DNA of 64,000 nt from Litorimonas sp051251645 (GTDB lineage Bacteria; Pseudomonadota; Alphaproteobacteria; Caulobacterales; Maricaulaceae), in the NCBI GenBank assembly GCA_051251645.1, contig JBPOEY010000001.1:1470634-1534633 (forward strand), read 5' to 3'. The translations under genes were made by a program, and so were the position numbers. Shown piece after piece: positions 1 to 7,783 of the stretch (its first letter is position 1; every line of letters begins with the position of its first letter). A model generated the notes under the pieces. That model had not been told where the DNA came from and did not search any database. It saw only the letters and a program-made list of their open reading frames with translations.

Positions 1-443
1 AGCGCGTCCGCCGCATCGCCCGCTTTCACATTCGCCCCAGGCAGCAACAGGTTCATCATATGCGCGACCTGCGCTTTATCGGCGGCCCCCGTACCCACCA
101 CAGATTTCTTGACGAGCTTCGCAGCATATTCCCCCACGATCAGCCCGGACTGCGTCGCCGCTAAGATACAGGCTGCTCGCGCCTGACCGAGTTTTAGCGC
201 GCTCATCGCATTATCCTTCATAAAGGCTTCTTCGACGCCGGCCTCACTGGGTTGATAGGCCTCAATCGCCGCTTGGGCTTCAACGAAAAGGAACGACAAA
301 CGGCTCACCAAGGGCTCTTTGCGCGGGGGTCGAATGACCCCGTGTGCGACATGGCGCGTCTTATTGCCCACCACATCAATCACACCCCACCCGCAGGCGA
401 CAATAGAAGGATCGAACCCGATGATACGGCGCGGCTTGGTCAT
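1..443 (-). CDS. ruvC: Crossover junction endodeoxyribonuclease RuvC (3' end outside window)
   Basis: RuvC is the Holliday-junction resolvase that works with RuvAB in homologous recombination. The reverse strand from the ATG at 443 gives 147 codons running off the left edge. The RNase H-like fold shows its acidic active site: D11 in GFDPS, E71 in VEEAF, and D143/D146 in the DAADA motif just before the edge. The stretch LKLGQARAA and the motif VVGTGAADKAQ are characteristic of the family. Only about the last 20-30 residues should be missing. The gene is divergent from the lipoprotein gene at 530, with an 86-bp shared promoter region. The second position of the GIDPG motif is F and its last is S (GFDPS), a mild variation. 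ruvA and ruvB would be expected beyond the edge, but this cannot be seen. Confidence 0.95.
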   Translation of the reverse strand, partial: MTKPRRIIGFDPSIVACGWGVIDVVGNKTRHVAHGVIRPPRKEPLVSRLSFLFVEAQAAIEAYQPSEAGVEEAFMKDNAMSALKLGQARAACILAATQSGLIVGEYAAKLVKKSVVGTGAADKAQVAHMMNLLLPGANVKAGDAADA

Positions 444-529
444 TCTATGACCGTAGAGTTGCCGCGGTGTCGCCACAATCGAAACCGACAGCCGACATAC
501 AAATATCGAAAGACCCGGGGTGAAATACG

Positions 530-1267
530 ATGAGACGGCTGACAGTTCTTCTGAGTGGGCTTGCCCTCACCGCTTGTGCAACAACCCAGATGACGTCGGG
601 CGCGGCGTATAATGCGCGCACGCTGTCCGCGAGTTATGCCACAAATTCCACCATCGATGCAGAGATCGCTGACATTGCCGCCATTGAGCCCAATTTAAGC
701 TTCCCCGCCCGGATTGGGATCGCTTACATTCAAAACGGTCAGCTACAAGCCGTGCCAAGCGACCATTTGCAATCATGGTCTCCCCTCGTCGAAAAGCTGC
801 AGCCCGATTTAGGCGAAATCGTCCCGATAAGCCCGCTCATTACGCAAATGGTCGCTCAATCAAATCGCGACATTAACCGCGCCGATATCATCAATAATAT
901 TCGCCGCGGCGCCGCGCGCCAGCATGTGGATTACGTGTTGATCTATGAAGTGGCGCAAACGAACGAGGATAAACGCAGCAACGCGCTGTCGGTGACAGAT
1001 TTATCCATCATTGGCCTTTTCATTATCCCGTCTCGCAATATTGAAGTCGAAGCCACGGCCTCGGCCATCTTCCTCGACGTCCGCAATGGTTACCCTTACG
1101 GCACCGCCACAGGACTCGCGATAAAAGACGGGCTGACGAGCGCGACCAAAACCGGCAGCAAGCGCCGAAAATTGCAAGACCGCGCAGAAATCGCGGCGGT
1201 CGATGCCCTCGCGGCAGATGTCGAAACCATGTTCGATGATTTGATTGCAGACCGCGTCACAGACTAG
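530..1267 (+). CDS. Predicted outer-membrane lipoprotein, function unknown
   Basis: The N-terminus has a charged start, a hydrophobic core and a lipobox ending LALTAC, so C16 is the likely lipidated cysteine of a type II signal peptide. The mature part (about 229 residues) mixes alpha and beta stretches, with a conserved-looking segment DYVLIYEVAQ near residue 145 and a hydrophobic stretch LSIIGLFIIPSRNIEVEA near 165, followed by acidic C-terminal helices. It resembles the general pattern of proteins called rhombotarget lipoproteins but lacks an obvious C-terminal sorting tail, so I do not assign that name. It lies between ruvC (divergent) and dnaB (114 bp downstream, same strand). Residues after the lipobox are not Asp, which fits outer-membrane sorting. 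Function is not recognised. Confidence 0.7.
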   Translation: MRRLTVLLSGLALTACATTQMTSGAAYNARTLSASYATNSTIDAEIADIAAIEPNLSFPARIGIAYIQNGQLQAVPSDHLQSWSPLVEKLQPDLGEIVPISPLITQMVAQSNRDINRADIINNIRRGAARQHVDYVLIYEVAQTNEDKRSNALSVTDLSIIGLFIIPSRNIEVEATASAIFLDVRNGYPYGTATGLAIKDGLTSATKTGSKRRKLQDRAEIAAVDALAADVETMFDDLIADRVTD

Positions 1268-1350
1268 TTTAGCCCTACTTATCCCCATTATTCACGCTGT
1301 TCGAATGCTGTGAAAATGTATAAGTTTATTTTGCTCCTCGCGTTCGTTTG

Positions 1351-1366
1351 CACCTCCCCCGAGGTG
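1351..1366 (+). promoter_or_regulatory. Small hairpin in the dnaB leader
   Basis: CACCTC-CCCC-GAGGTG forms a perfect 6-bp stem with a 4-nt loop. It ends about 5 nt before the purine-rich ribosome-binding site (GAGGCGGG, 1372-1379) of dnaB. It has no following T-run, so it is more likely a 5'-UTR structure that could affect translation than a terminator. The function is inferred from position only. Confidence 0.35.
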
Positions 1367-1381
1367 TGACAGAGGCGGGCT

Positions 1382-2905
1382 ATGAATGATATGCCCGACA
1401 TGCCTGACTACGCCCCGATGGACGATCCGATGATGGACGGGTTTGAGACGGAACTCGACACGACGCCGCATAGTATGGAAGCCGAACAGGCGCTGCTCGG
1501 CGCGCTGCTCTATGACAATGAGATCTACCACCGCGTCAGCTCCATCGTCGAAGCCAAGCACTTCTACAATCCCGTGCACGTCAATATGTACCGCGCGATG
1601 GCGAGCCTGATTGAGCATGGCAAACTGGCCGATGCCATCGTCATCAAAAACCGGTTCGCGAAAGACGACGCCTTGTCCGATATTGGCGGCGTTGAATATC
1701 TCGCGCTCTTGCTCGAACAAGCCCCGCCGGGCTCCACCGCGCCAGAATATGCCAAGCTTATCTTCGACATGGCGATGCGGCGCGAGCTGATCCGTCTCGG
1801 CGATGCGATGACGGAACTTGCCAAGGATCAGAACAGCGAAGACGATGCGTCCAAGCAGATCCAGCAAGCCGAAATGCAGCTTTATAATCTCGCCGAAATT
1901 GGCGGGACGCAAACAGGCTTTGTGTCGTTCGAAGACGCGCTCATCGACTCCATCGAAATGGCGACGGCCGCCTATCAGCGAAAGGGCCAACTGTCCGGTA
2001 TCGCAACTGGATTGGATGATCTTGACGCGCAACTCGGCGGCTTACACAAATCTGACCTTCTAATCCTCGCCGGACGCCCGTCGATGGGGAAATCATCGCT
2101 GGCCCTCAACATCGCCTTCCATGTCGCCAAAGCGCATAAAATCGAAAAAGACGAAAACGGGATCGAAAAAACAATCAATGGCGGCATCGTCGGCGTTTAT
2201 TCGCTTGAGATGAGCAGTGAACAGCTGGCAACACGCTTGCTCGCGGAACACAGCACAGTCCCATCGCACCGCATTCGGCGCGGTGACATCAATCCCGAAC
2301 AATATGAGCAACTCCGCGATGCGGCCGACGAAATCAGCCGCATCCCGCTGCATATTGACGATACGGGCGGCTTGTCGATTGGGGCCATGGCGGCGCGCGC
2401 GCGGCGGCTTAAACGTATGAAAGGCCTCGACCTAATCGTGGTCGATTACCTACAGCTTCTTACGGGCGGCGCGGCGATGAACTCCTCGACCAACCGGGTT
2501 CAGGAAGTGACCATGATTACGCAGGGTCTGAAAGCGCTAGCCAAAGAACTTAACGTCCCTGTCCTCGCCCTCGCGCAGCTCTCCCGCCAAGTCGAACAAC
2601 GCGATGATAAACGCCCGCAGTTGTCGGACTTACGCGAATCCGGCTCTATCGAGCAGGATGCCGACGTCGTCATGTTTATCTACCGCGACGAATATTATCT
2701 CGCCCGCGAACAACCGGATGATGATGATCCCGAAGCGGTGATGAAGTGGCAAGCCAAGATGGATAATTCCGTCGGCAAGGCCGAAGTCTTGATCCAAAAA
2801 CAGCGCCACGGTCCCATTGGCTCTGTGATGCTCAGCTTTACGCCGGAACTAACAAAGTTTGGCAATTTGGCGAACGATGAGGGTGGCGGATATACAGAGT
2901 TTTAG
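1382..2905 (+). CDS. dnaB: Replicative DNA helicase DnaB
   Basis: DnaB is the hexameric 5'-3' helicase that unwinds DNA at the replication fork and recruits primase. The 507-aa protein has the N-terminal DnaB domain (about 30-130, starting with the MEAEQALLGALL motif), a linker, and the RecA-like C-terminal domain. Walker A is GRPSMGKSS at 231-239; the Walker B-like segment is LIVVDYLQLL; the DLRESGSIEQDADVV motif near the C-terminus is diagnostic. A short insertion rich in K/E (KIEKDENGIEK) follows Walker A, as often seen in alphaproteobacterial DnaB. The ATG at 1382 follows GAGGCGGGCT, a good ribosome-binding site. Its partner primase gene dnaG lies in the same window at 46.8-48.6 kb. Confidence 0.97.
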   Translation: MNDMPDMPDYAPMDDPMMDGFETELDTTPHSMEAEQALLGALLYDNEIYHRVSSIVEAKHFYNPVHVNMYRAMASLIEHGKLADAIVIKNRFAKDDALSDIGGVEYLALLLEQAPPGSTAPEYAKLIFDMAMRRELIRLGDAMTELAKDQNSEDDASKQIQQAEMQLYNLAEIGGTQTGFVSFEDALIDSIEMATAAYQRKGQLSGIATGLDDLDAQLGGLHKSDLLILAGRPSMGKSSLALNIAFHVAKAHKIEKDENGIEKTINGGIVGVYSLEMSSEQLATRLLAEHSTVPSHRIRRGDINPEQYEQLRDAADEISRIPLHIDDTGGLSIGAMAARARRLKRMKGLDLIVVDYLQLLTGGAAMNSSTNRVQEVTMITQGLKALAKELNVPVLALAQLSRQVEQRDDKRPQLSDLRESGSIEQDADVVMFIYRDEYYLAREQPDDDDPEAVMKWQAKMDNSVGKAEVLIQKQRHGPIGSVMLSFTPELTKFGNLANDEGGGYTEF

Positions 2906-2912
2906 GGACACA

Positions 2913-2939
2913 GAAAATTGACCCGAGGAATCAATTTTC
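2913..2939 (+). terminator. AT-rich hairpin downstream of dnaB
   Basis: GAAAATTGA and TCAATTTTC form a perfect 9-bp stem around a 9-nt loop, 8 nt after the dnaB stop codon. The 3' arm contributes four Ts but no long U-tract follows, so it may be a weak terminator or an mRNA 3'-end stabiliser. Confidence 0.4.
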
Positions 2940-2996
2940 AAGGAACCGAGAGGCGAAGTCGAACGGCTGGTCGGCCTTATTCCTGTTCCTTAAAAT

Positions 2997-3095
2997 CCGC
3001 TCATCCCGACGAAAGTCGGGATCCAGTGGTAAGAAGCACATCCAAACTTCGAAGCTGGCTGACTGCTGGATCCCGACTTTCGTCGGGATGAGCGG
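2997..3095. repeat. REP/BIME-like palindromic element
   Basis: Two perfectly complementary 30-bp arms (2997-3026 and 3066-3095) flank a 39-bp spacer. Each arm is itself a hairpin, ATCCCGAC-GAAA-GTCGGGAT in the left arm and its complement in the right arm. This nested-palindrome structure with a GAAA loop is typical of repetitive extragenic palindromes, which occur in many copies between genes and are mobilised by REP-associated transposases. Only this copy was seen in the window and no transposase gene is present. Translated, the reverse strand gives the familiar WIPTFVGM peptide of spurious ORFs. Confidence 0.75.
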
Positions 3096-3315
3096 TATGA
3101 GGAGAGAACTCCGCGTGATTCTAAACGTATGCAGTCCCGAACATTTTGCCGTCGACTTCTAAACCTGCACCCAGCGTGATTGGGCGGCCTATGCAACTTC
3201 GGTTGAATCTGCATCGGCGATATTCGAGAGAACCGTTAGAGTGAAGTATGATCCGATAGGCCCGCGTTTATCTCAATCACAAACCCATCCCCCATCACAT
3301 TTCTCACAACCCCAT
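3096..3315. other. Gene-free stretch between REP element and repeat A
   Basis: No open frame with coding character, RNA gene or clear hairpin was found here. The part at 3260-3315 is pyrimidine-rich on the + strand (repeated CCCATCC/CACAACCCC). It is probably spacer or decayed sequence belonging to the flank of the adjacent repeat. Confidence 0.4.
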
Positions 3316-3741
3316 CCCCGCTTACCCAAACCATGGTCTGTTAGCCTCACCCGCTTCGGACACGAGAGAGGCATTATTCTCAGGCTGGCGGGGGTTTGGT
3401 GGGCTGGACGATGGGCGAGGTAATGCGGCGCGCATGGTTCCATCCGGCGGAACGACTGATGACGATTAGCGGATGAGAACGAGCGGATTAACGGCGAGAT
3501 TTACACCTCGTCGCCGTGCGCCTTCGCGACATCGGGCGGTTGGCGGGTATAGGACCGAAAGTCCTGTGTCCCGTCTCATCGTCACCGGCGTGAGCTCATA
3601 GCGGGCCGTCGGGGCACGGCGTTCTTGATCGGGTGTGCCTACTAAGCGCGCGGGCTCTGCCTTGTGTAAATCGGTTCTAAATATCTCTATCCGTCACAGG
3701 GTAGACCCCGCGCTCGTGTCACTCACGACGTAACGACAGTT
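3316..3741 (+). repeat. Copy A of a ~426-bp inverted duplicate
   Basis: This segment recurs in reverse orientation at 25324-25753. The first 115 bp (3316-3430) match the other copy without gaps and with only two differences. The middle is diverged (roughly three quarters identical with small indels). The last 33 bp (3709-3741) match with one difference. The reading frame across the first block is open in both copies (peptide around SGWRGFGGLD) but ends within about 20 codons, and the downstream middle has frame-breaking indels, so it is not a convincing gene. No terminal inverted repeats or target duplications were seen. It could be a non-autonomous mobile remnant or a repeated non-coding RNA gene. 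Confidence 0.75.
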
Positions 3742-3809
3742 TGCCGCGACCCTTGATGTCCGGTCGAACGTCAATCTGTGCCTTGACTCTTTCTCCTATC
3801 CGATTATCC

Positions 3810-3870
3810 GGCGCGTGGGCCACGCCTCCCCACTGAGGCGCACTTCGCTGGTGTATAAAAACGCACCGTT
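3810..3870 (+). promoter_or_regulatory. Candidate structured leader (serC-type motif) of serC-serA
   Basis: Immediately upstream of serC lie a GC-rich dyad CGTGG-G-CCACG (within 3810-3826) and a perfect 5-bp hairpin GCCTC-CCCACT-GAGGC (3824-3839), followed by a weaker GGTG...CACC pairing near 3850-3868 that ends just before the ribosome-binding site. Alphaproteobacteria are known to carry a serC RNA motif of consecutive hairpins in the 5'-UTR of serC-serA operons. Position and operon fit; I cannot confirm the consensus without a covariance model. Confidence 0.35.
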
Positions 3871-3882
3871 GGAGACATTGTG

Positions 3883-5046
3883 ATGAGTATTTTTCCGAAA
3901 CCGGACGCCCGTCCGGTCGACCCGCGTTTTTCTGCGGGCCCCACGCGTAAACGTCCCGGTTGGACCTTAGACGCGCTCTCTGATGCGGCTCTGGGCCGCT
4001 CCCACCGCTCCGCGATTGGCAAAGCCAAGCTCAAAGAGGTCATCGACCTCACACGCGAAGTCCTGCAAGTTCCTGATGATTATCGCATTGGTATTGTTCC
4101 CGCCTCCGACACAGGCGCGGTTGAAATGGCCATGTGGACGATGCTCGGGCCAAAGCCTGTTATTGTCGCGGCATGGGAAAACTTTGGTCAGGCGTGGATC
4201 GTCGATGCCGACAAGCAACTGCCCCTGGACGACCTCACTTTGCTCACAGCTGACTATGGTCATCTGCCCGATTTCTCCGCCTATGATGGCTCGCAAGACC
4301 TCGTCTTCACCGCCAATGGCACGACGTCTGGCGTAAAAGTTGCGGATTACGGGTTCATCCCCGATGACCGCGAGGGCGTGACCATTTGCGACGCGACATC
4401 CGCCGTTTATGCGCAAGAGCTCCCATGGGAGAAGCTGGATGTTGTCACCTATTCTTGGCAGAAAATCATGGGCGGAGAAGCCGCGCACGGTATGATTATT
4501 CTAAGCCCCCACGCTGTCAAACGGCTGGAGAACTACAACCCGTCTTGGCCCTTGCCGAAAATCTTTCGCATGACGAAAGGCGGAAAGCTGATTGAAGGCA
4601 TCTTCAAAGGCGAGACGATTAACACGCCGTCCCTGCTTTGCGCCGAAGACCATCTTGACGCCCTAAAATGGGTTCAAGAGAATGGTGGCTTGCAAGGCAT
4701 GCACGACCGTGCCGATGCCAATGCCCAAACGATTTGGGACTGGGTCGAGACCCGCGATTGGATTGCGAACCTGTGCGAAGATGATGAGAAACGCTCAAAC
4801 ACGGGCGTCTGCTTGAAAATCGTCGATCCGCGCGTGGCCGCCCTTCCCTTGGAAGACCAAGCCGCTTTTGCCAAATCGATCGTGACACTCCTATCCGATG
4901 AAGGTGTCGCGCTTGATTTCGGCGCCTACCGCACGGCCCCTCCTGGCTTCCGCCTATGGGTGTCCGGTCTGTGTGAGCACAGCGATGTGGTCGCCGTTCT
5001 GCCTTGGCTCGATTGGGCCTTCGAAACTCTGATCGCGGAGCTGTAA
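3883..5046 (+). CDS. serC: Phosphoserine aminotransferase SerC
   Basis: SerC is the PLP-dependent transaminase that turns 3-phosphohydroxypyruvate and glutamate into phosphoserine, the second step of serine synthesis. The 387-aa protein starts with the family-typical FSAGPTRKRPGW segment and carries the PLP-binding lysine K194 in SWQKIMGGEAAHG, with the substrate/PLP phosphate motifs NGTTSG and HRS. It belongs to the shorter archaeal/alphaproteobacterial subtype. A GTG at 3880 is in frame, but ATG 3883 has the better spacing to GGAGA at 3871. serA follows after one base (TAA-G-ATG), so the two first enzymes of the pathway are co-translated from one operon. Confidence 0.95.
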   Translation: MSIFPKPDARPVDPRFSAGPTRKRPGWTLDALSDAALGRSHRSAIGKAKLKEVIDLTREVLQVPDDYRIGIVPASDTGAVEMAMWTMLGPKPVIVAAWENFGQAWIVDADKQLPLDDLTLLTADYGHLPDFSAYDGSQDLVFTANGTTSGVKVADYGFIPDDREGVTICDATSAVYAQELPWEKLDVVTYSWQKIMGGEAAHGMIILSPHAVKRLENYNPSWPLPKIFRMTKGGKLIEGIFKGETINTPSLLCAEDHLDALKWVQENGGLQGMHDRADANAQTIWDWVETRDWIANLCEDDEKRSNTGVCLKIVDPRVAALPLEDQAAFAKSIVTLLSDEGVALDFGAYRTAPPGFRLWVSGLCEHSDVVAVLPWLDWAFETLIAEL

Positions 5047-5047
5047 G

Positions 5048-6622
5048 ATGCCTAAAGTACTTATCGCGGACAAAATGTCCAACCGCGCCGTCGAAGTTTT
5101 CAAAGCGCGCGGCGTTGATGTCGATGTCATCACAGGTCTGTCCAAAGACGAGTTGATGAACATTATCGGCGAGTATGACGGCCTTGCGGTTCGTTCCTCT
5201 ACACGTCCGGATGCCGAAATCATCGGCCAAGCGACGAATTTGAAAGTCATCGGTCGAGCCGGGATTGGTGTCGATAATATTGACATTAAATCCGCTACAG
5301 ATCGCGGCGTTGTCGTCATGAACACTCCGTTTGGCAATGCCATCACAACGGCCGAACACGCCATTGCGATGCTCTTCGCTGCCGCGCGTCAAATTCCAAA
5401 AGCGTCAGAACGCACACAGAATGGCGAATGGCCGAAGTCAGATTACGAAGGCACAGAGCTGTTTAACAAAACGCTCGGCGTTATTGGTTGCGGCAATATC
5501 GGTGCGCTCGTCGCGGAACGCGCCCTCGGTTTAAAAATGAAGGTCATCGCCTTTGACCCGTATTTGACAGAAGACCGCGCCCGCAAAATCGGCGTAGAGA
5601 AAGTCGAACTCGACACATTATTCCAACGCGCGGACGCCATCACGCTGCACACACCGCTCGTTGAAAGCACCAAAAACATCGTCAATCGCGAACGACTCGG
5701 CATGACGCGCAAGGGCGTCATTTTAGTCAATTGCGCGCGCGGTGGTTTGGTCGATGAAGAGGCGTTAAAAGACGCGTTGGAAGCGGGCCATGTGCGCGCG
5801 GCAGCTTTGGATGTGTTCGCCATTGAACCCGCCAAAGAGCATGCTTTGTTCGGCACGCCGGGCTTTATCGCCACGCCACATCTTGGGGCATCCACCAATG
5901 AAGCACAGGAAAATGTTGCCGTGCAAGTCGCCGAACAAATGGCGGATTATCTACTCACGGGTGCAATCAGCAACGCCATCAACACCCCGTCGATCACAGC
6001 CGAAGAAGCTCCGCGCCTTAAACCGTGGGTCGATCTTGCTGACAAATTAGGCACGATGATGGGTCAGCTTTTGCACGAACCGGCCCAAACCATCCAGATT
6101 ACCTATAAGGGCGGGATCACGCAGCTAAACACCAACCCCTTGAGCGCGGCCGCGCTCGCCGGAATGCTTAAGGCTGCAATGCCGGACGTGAATATGGTCA
6201 GCGCGCCTGTGCTCGCCAAAGAACGCGGGATCGAACTGACTGAGAGCTACATGGATGAAGCGGAGCGGGCCGAAAGCCTCATCCGCCTCACCGTCGAAAC
6301 TTCGAAACGTAAGTTCGCCATTGTCGGAACAATCTATCGCGGCGAACCGCGCATTGTCCGCCTCTTCGGCGTGCCTATGGACGCCGCTTTTGCGCCGCAT
6401 ATGATCTATGTTCGCAATGATGATAAGCCGGGCTTTATCGGCGAAATCGGACAAATCCTCGGGGATGCGAAAGTCAACATCGCGACCTTCTCACTCGGTC
6501 GCAAAGACCAAGGCGGCGAAGCCGTCTGCCTGATTAGCGTCGATGGCATTGTCAGTGACGAAACGGTCGCAACCATTCAAGCGATTGATCAAGTCAAAAT
6601 TGTTGATCGGGTTACGCTTTAA
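5048..6622 (+). CDS. serA: D-3-phosphoglycerate dehydrogenase SerA
   Basis: SerA oxidises 3-phosphoglycerate with NAD+ to 3-phosphohydroxypyruvate, the committed step of serine synthesis. At 524 aa it is the long form: catalytic/NAD domain (Rossmann GxGxxG at 147-152, GCGNIG), the NCARGGLVDEEAL motif with catalytic arginine around residue 230, and the downstream GAST segment with the catalytic-dyad histidine region. An intervening domain (about 320-450) is followed by a C-terminal ACT domain (from about 450, HMIYVRNDDKPGFIGEIG) that in relatives senses serine for feedback inhibition. It is the second gene of serC-serA and is followed by a strong terminator. Confidence 0.97.
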   Translation: MPKVLIADKMSNRAVEVFKARGVDVDVITGLSKDELMNIIGEYDGLAVRSSTRPDAEIIGQATNLKVIGRAGIGVDNIDIKSATDRGVVVMNTPFGNAITTAEHAIAMLFAAARQIPKASERTQNGEWPKSDYEGTELFNKTLGVIGCGNIGALVAERALGLKMKVIAFDPYLTEDRARKIGVEKVELDTLFQRADAITLHTPLVESTKNIVNRERLGMTRKGVILVNCARGGLVDEEALKDALEAGHVRAAALDVFAIEPAKEHALFGTPGFIATPHLGASTNEAQENVAVQVAEQMADYLLTGAISNAINTPSITAEEAPRLKPWVDLADKLGTMMGQLLHEPAQTIQITYKGGITQLNTNPLSAAALAGMLKAAMPDVNMVSAPVLAKERGIELTESYMDEAERAESLIRLTVETSKRKFAIVGTIYRGEPRIVRLFGVPMDAAFAPHMIYVRNDDKPGFIGEIGQILGDAKVNIATFSLGRKDQGGEAVCLISVDGIVSDETVATIQAIDQVKIVDRVTL

Positions 6623-6632
6623 ACAAAATCGG

Positions 6633-6656
6633 CGCCCCGGCGTTTACGCCGGGGCG
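6633..6656. terminator. Bidirectional intrinsic terminator after serA
   Basis: CGCCCCGGCG-TTTA-CGCCGGGGCG is a perfect 10-bp GC-rich stem with a 4-nt loop. It sits between the convergent ends of serA (6622) and the carboxypeptidase gene (6662). An A-rich run precedes it and TAATATTA follows, so it can serve both strands. Confidence 0.85.
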
Positions 6657-6661
6657 TAATA

Positions 6662-7783
6662 TTAGAGCTGATCAATCACCGCCGCCATCGCATCAAGCGT
6701 GTCATTGCCAAGCTGAGCGGAGCGGTCACCATTCCAACCGCGCGCCTCATCTGGTGCGTTTGCATTATCTTTAAACGGCATTTCCAATGTCATCGCGAGG
6801 CAGTTATACCGCGACGCGACGGCATTGGTGCAGACCGTCATGTTCGCTTTTCCGGGTGCCGTGAGCGGATATCCCACTTCAGTCTGAAAGTCTGAACTTG
6901 CCGCTTTATAAGCAGTTAGGAAAGCCGCAAGATCATCGGCCTGTTTTTGCGTATAACCCACGTTGCCTTCAGCTCCGGCAATGAAATTATACGGCAACGC
7001 CTCATCACCGTGCGCATCAAAGCAAAGAACAGGTTTATCCGCGTCCATCGCATCACGCACAAGTTTGACTTCCGGGCTACGGGCCATCGTCGGCGTGTCC
7101 CATTCTCGATTCAAATTCGCGCCGCAGGCATTCGTCCGTAAATGCCCCCGGAAGGACCCATCCGGATTCATGTTCGGAACGATATGGAAGGTCGCTTTGG
7201 CGAGCATGTCGATGACAACCGGGTCTTCCGAGTCCGTCAATCGCGCGATGAAACCTTCCATCCACCATTGCGCCATGCTTTCGCCGGGATGCTGTCGCGC
7301 AATGACCCAGACCGTTTTTTCGCCCTTGCCGATGGTCAAGCAATCCATGTCCCGCCCGTCGAGCGTTTGTCCCAAAACCCTAAGCGACACCCCCTCATAG
7401 GACACCGCATCAGCAATCAAGTCGCGATGGCGCTCCATCGTATAGGGCGCAAAATAAGCGTAATGGACAGAATCTATCTCCGGCGTGTGTTCGATAACCA
7501 ATTCACCACCCTCGAAAGTCGTCGGCACGCGCAGCCAATCGTCGCGATCCTCACTCATACAGGCTTTATAATCTGTCCACCCGGCGGGGTACGCTGACGC
7601 ACCCGCGTTTTCGATCACAAGACGCAACGGCACCCCTTTTGCGCCAGCGACGCGGAAGTGGAACCACTGATAGAAATCACTTTGATGGTCCTGCTTGATG
7701 CGGAGCCGAATGTTCTGCGGGTCAGACGCGTCAATGACCTCAATATTACCTGAGTCAAAAGCGTCATTGATCATAATTGTCAT
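6662..7783 (-). CDS. M14 zinc carboxypeptidase (cytosolic Nna1-like)
   Basis: This is a predicted metallo-carboxypeptidase of family M14 that removes or deacylates C-terminal residues of peptides. The N-terminal beta-sandwich (residues 1-115) precedes the peptidase domain. The zinc ligands are H165 and E168 in RQHPGES and the His of CFDAHGDE; the substrate-binding Asn-Arg is seen in GANLNREW; the catalytic Glu is in TLEMPFKD. It has no signal peptide, as in the cytosolic subfamily. An in-frame upstream extension of 41 codons exists, but the ATG at 7783 overlaps the preceding stop codon as ATGA and gives the usual length (373 aa). It is the last gene of an operon with NAGS/K and an acetyl-amino-acid deacetylase, an odd partner whose substrate is unknown. 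Confidence 0.85.
   Translation of the reverse strand: MTIMINDAFDSGNIEVIDASDPQNIRLRIKQDHQSDFYQWFHFRVAGAKGVPLRLVIENAGASAYPAGWTDYKACMSEDRDDWLRVPTTFEGGELVIEHTPEIDSVHYAYFAPYTMERHRDLIADAVSYEGVSLRVLGQTLDGRDMDCLTIGKGEKTVWVIARQHPGESMAQWWMEGFIARLTDSEDPVVIDMLAKATFHIVPNMNPDGSFRGHLRTNACGANLNREWDTPTMARSPEVKLVRDAMDADKPVLCFDAHGDEALPYNFIAGAEGNVGYTQKQADDLAAFLTAYKAASSDFQTEVGYPLTAPGKANMTVCTNAVASRYNCLAMTLEMPFKDNANAPDEARGWNGDRSAQLGNDTLDAMAAVIDQL

Noticed and set aside
1292..2032. Long reverse-strand open frame (246 codons) inside dnaB
   Set aside because: It is wholly antisense to a clear dnaB gene, has no family motif and is compositionally the complement of coding sequence.
2990..3214. Open frame on the reverse strand ending WIPTFVGM
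   Set aside because: It reads through the REP palindrome; that peptide is a known artefact of translating such repeats.
3241..3423. Short open frame across repeat A
   Set aside because: Frame differs from the one kept open in the other copy, and neither has a ribosome-binding site or conserved protein.
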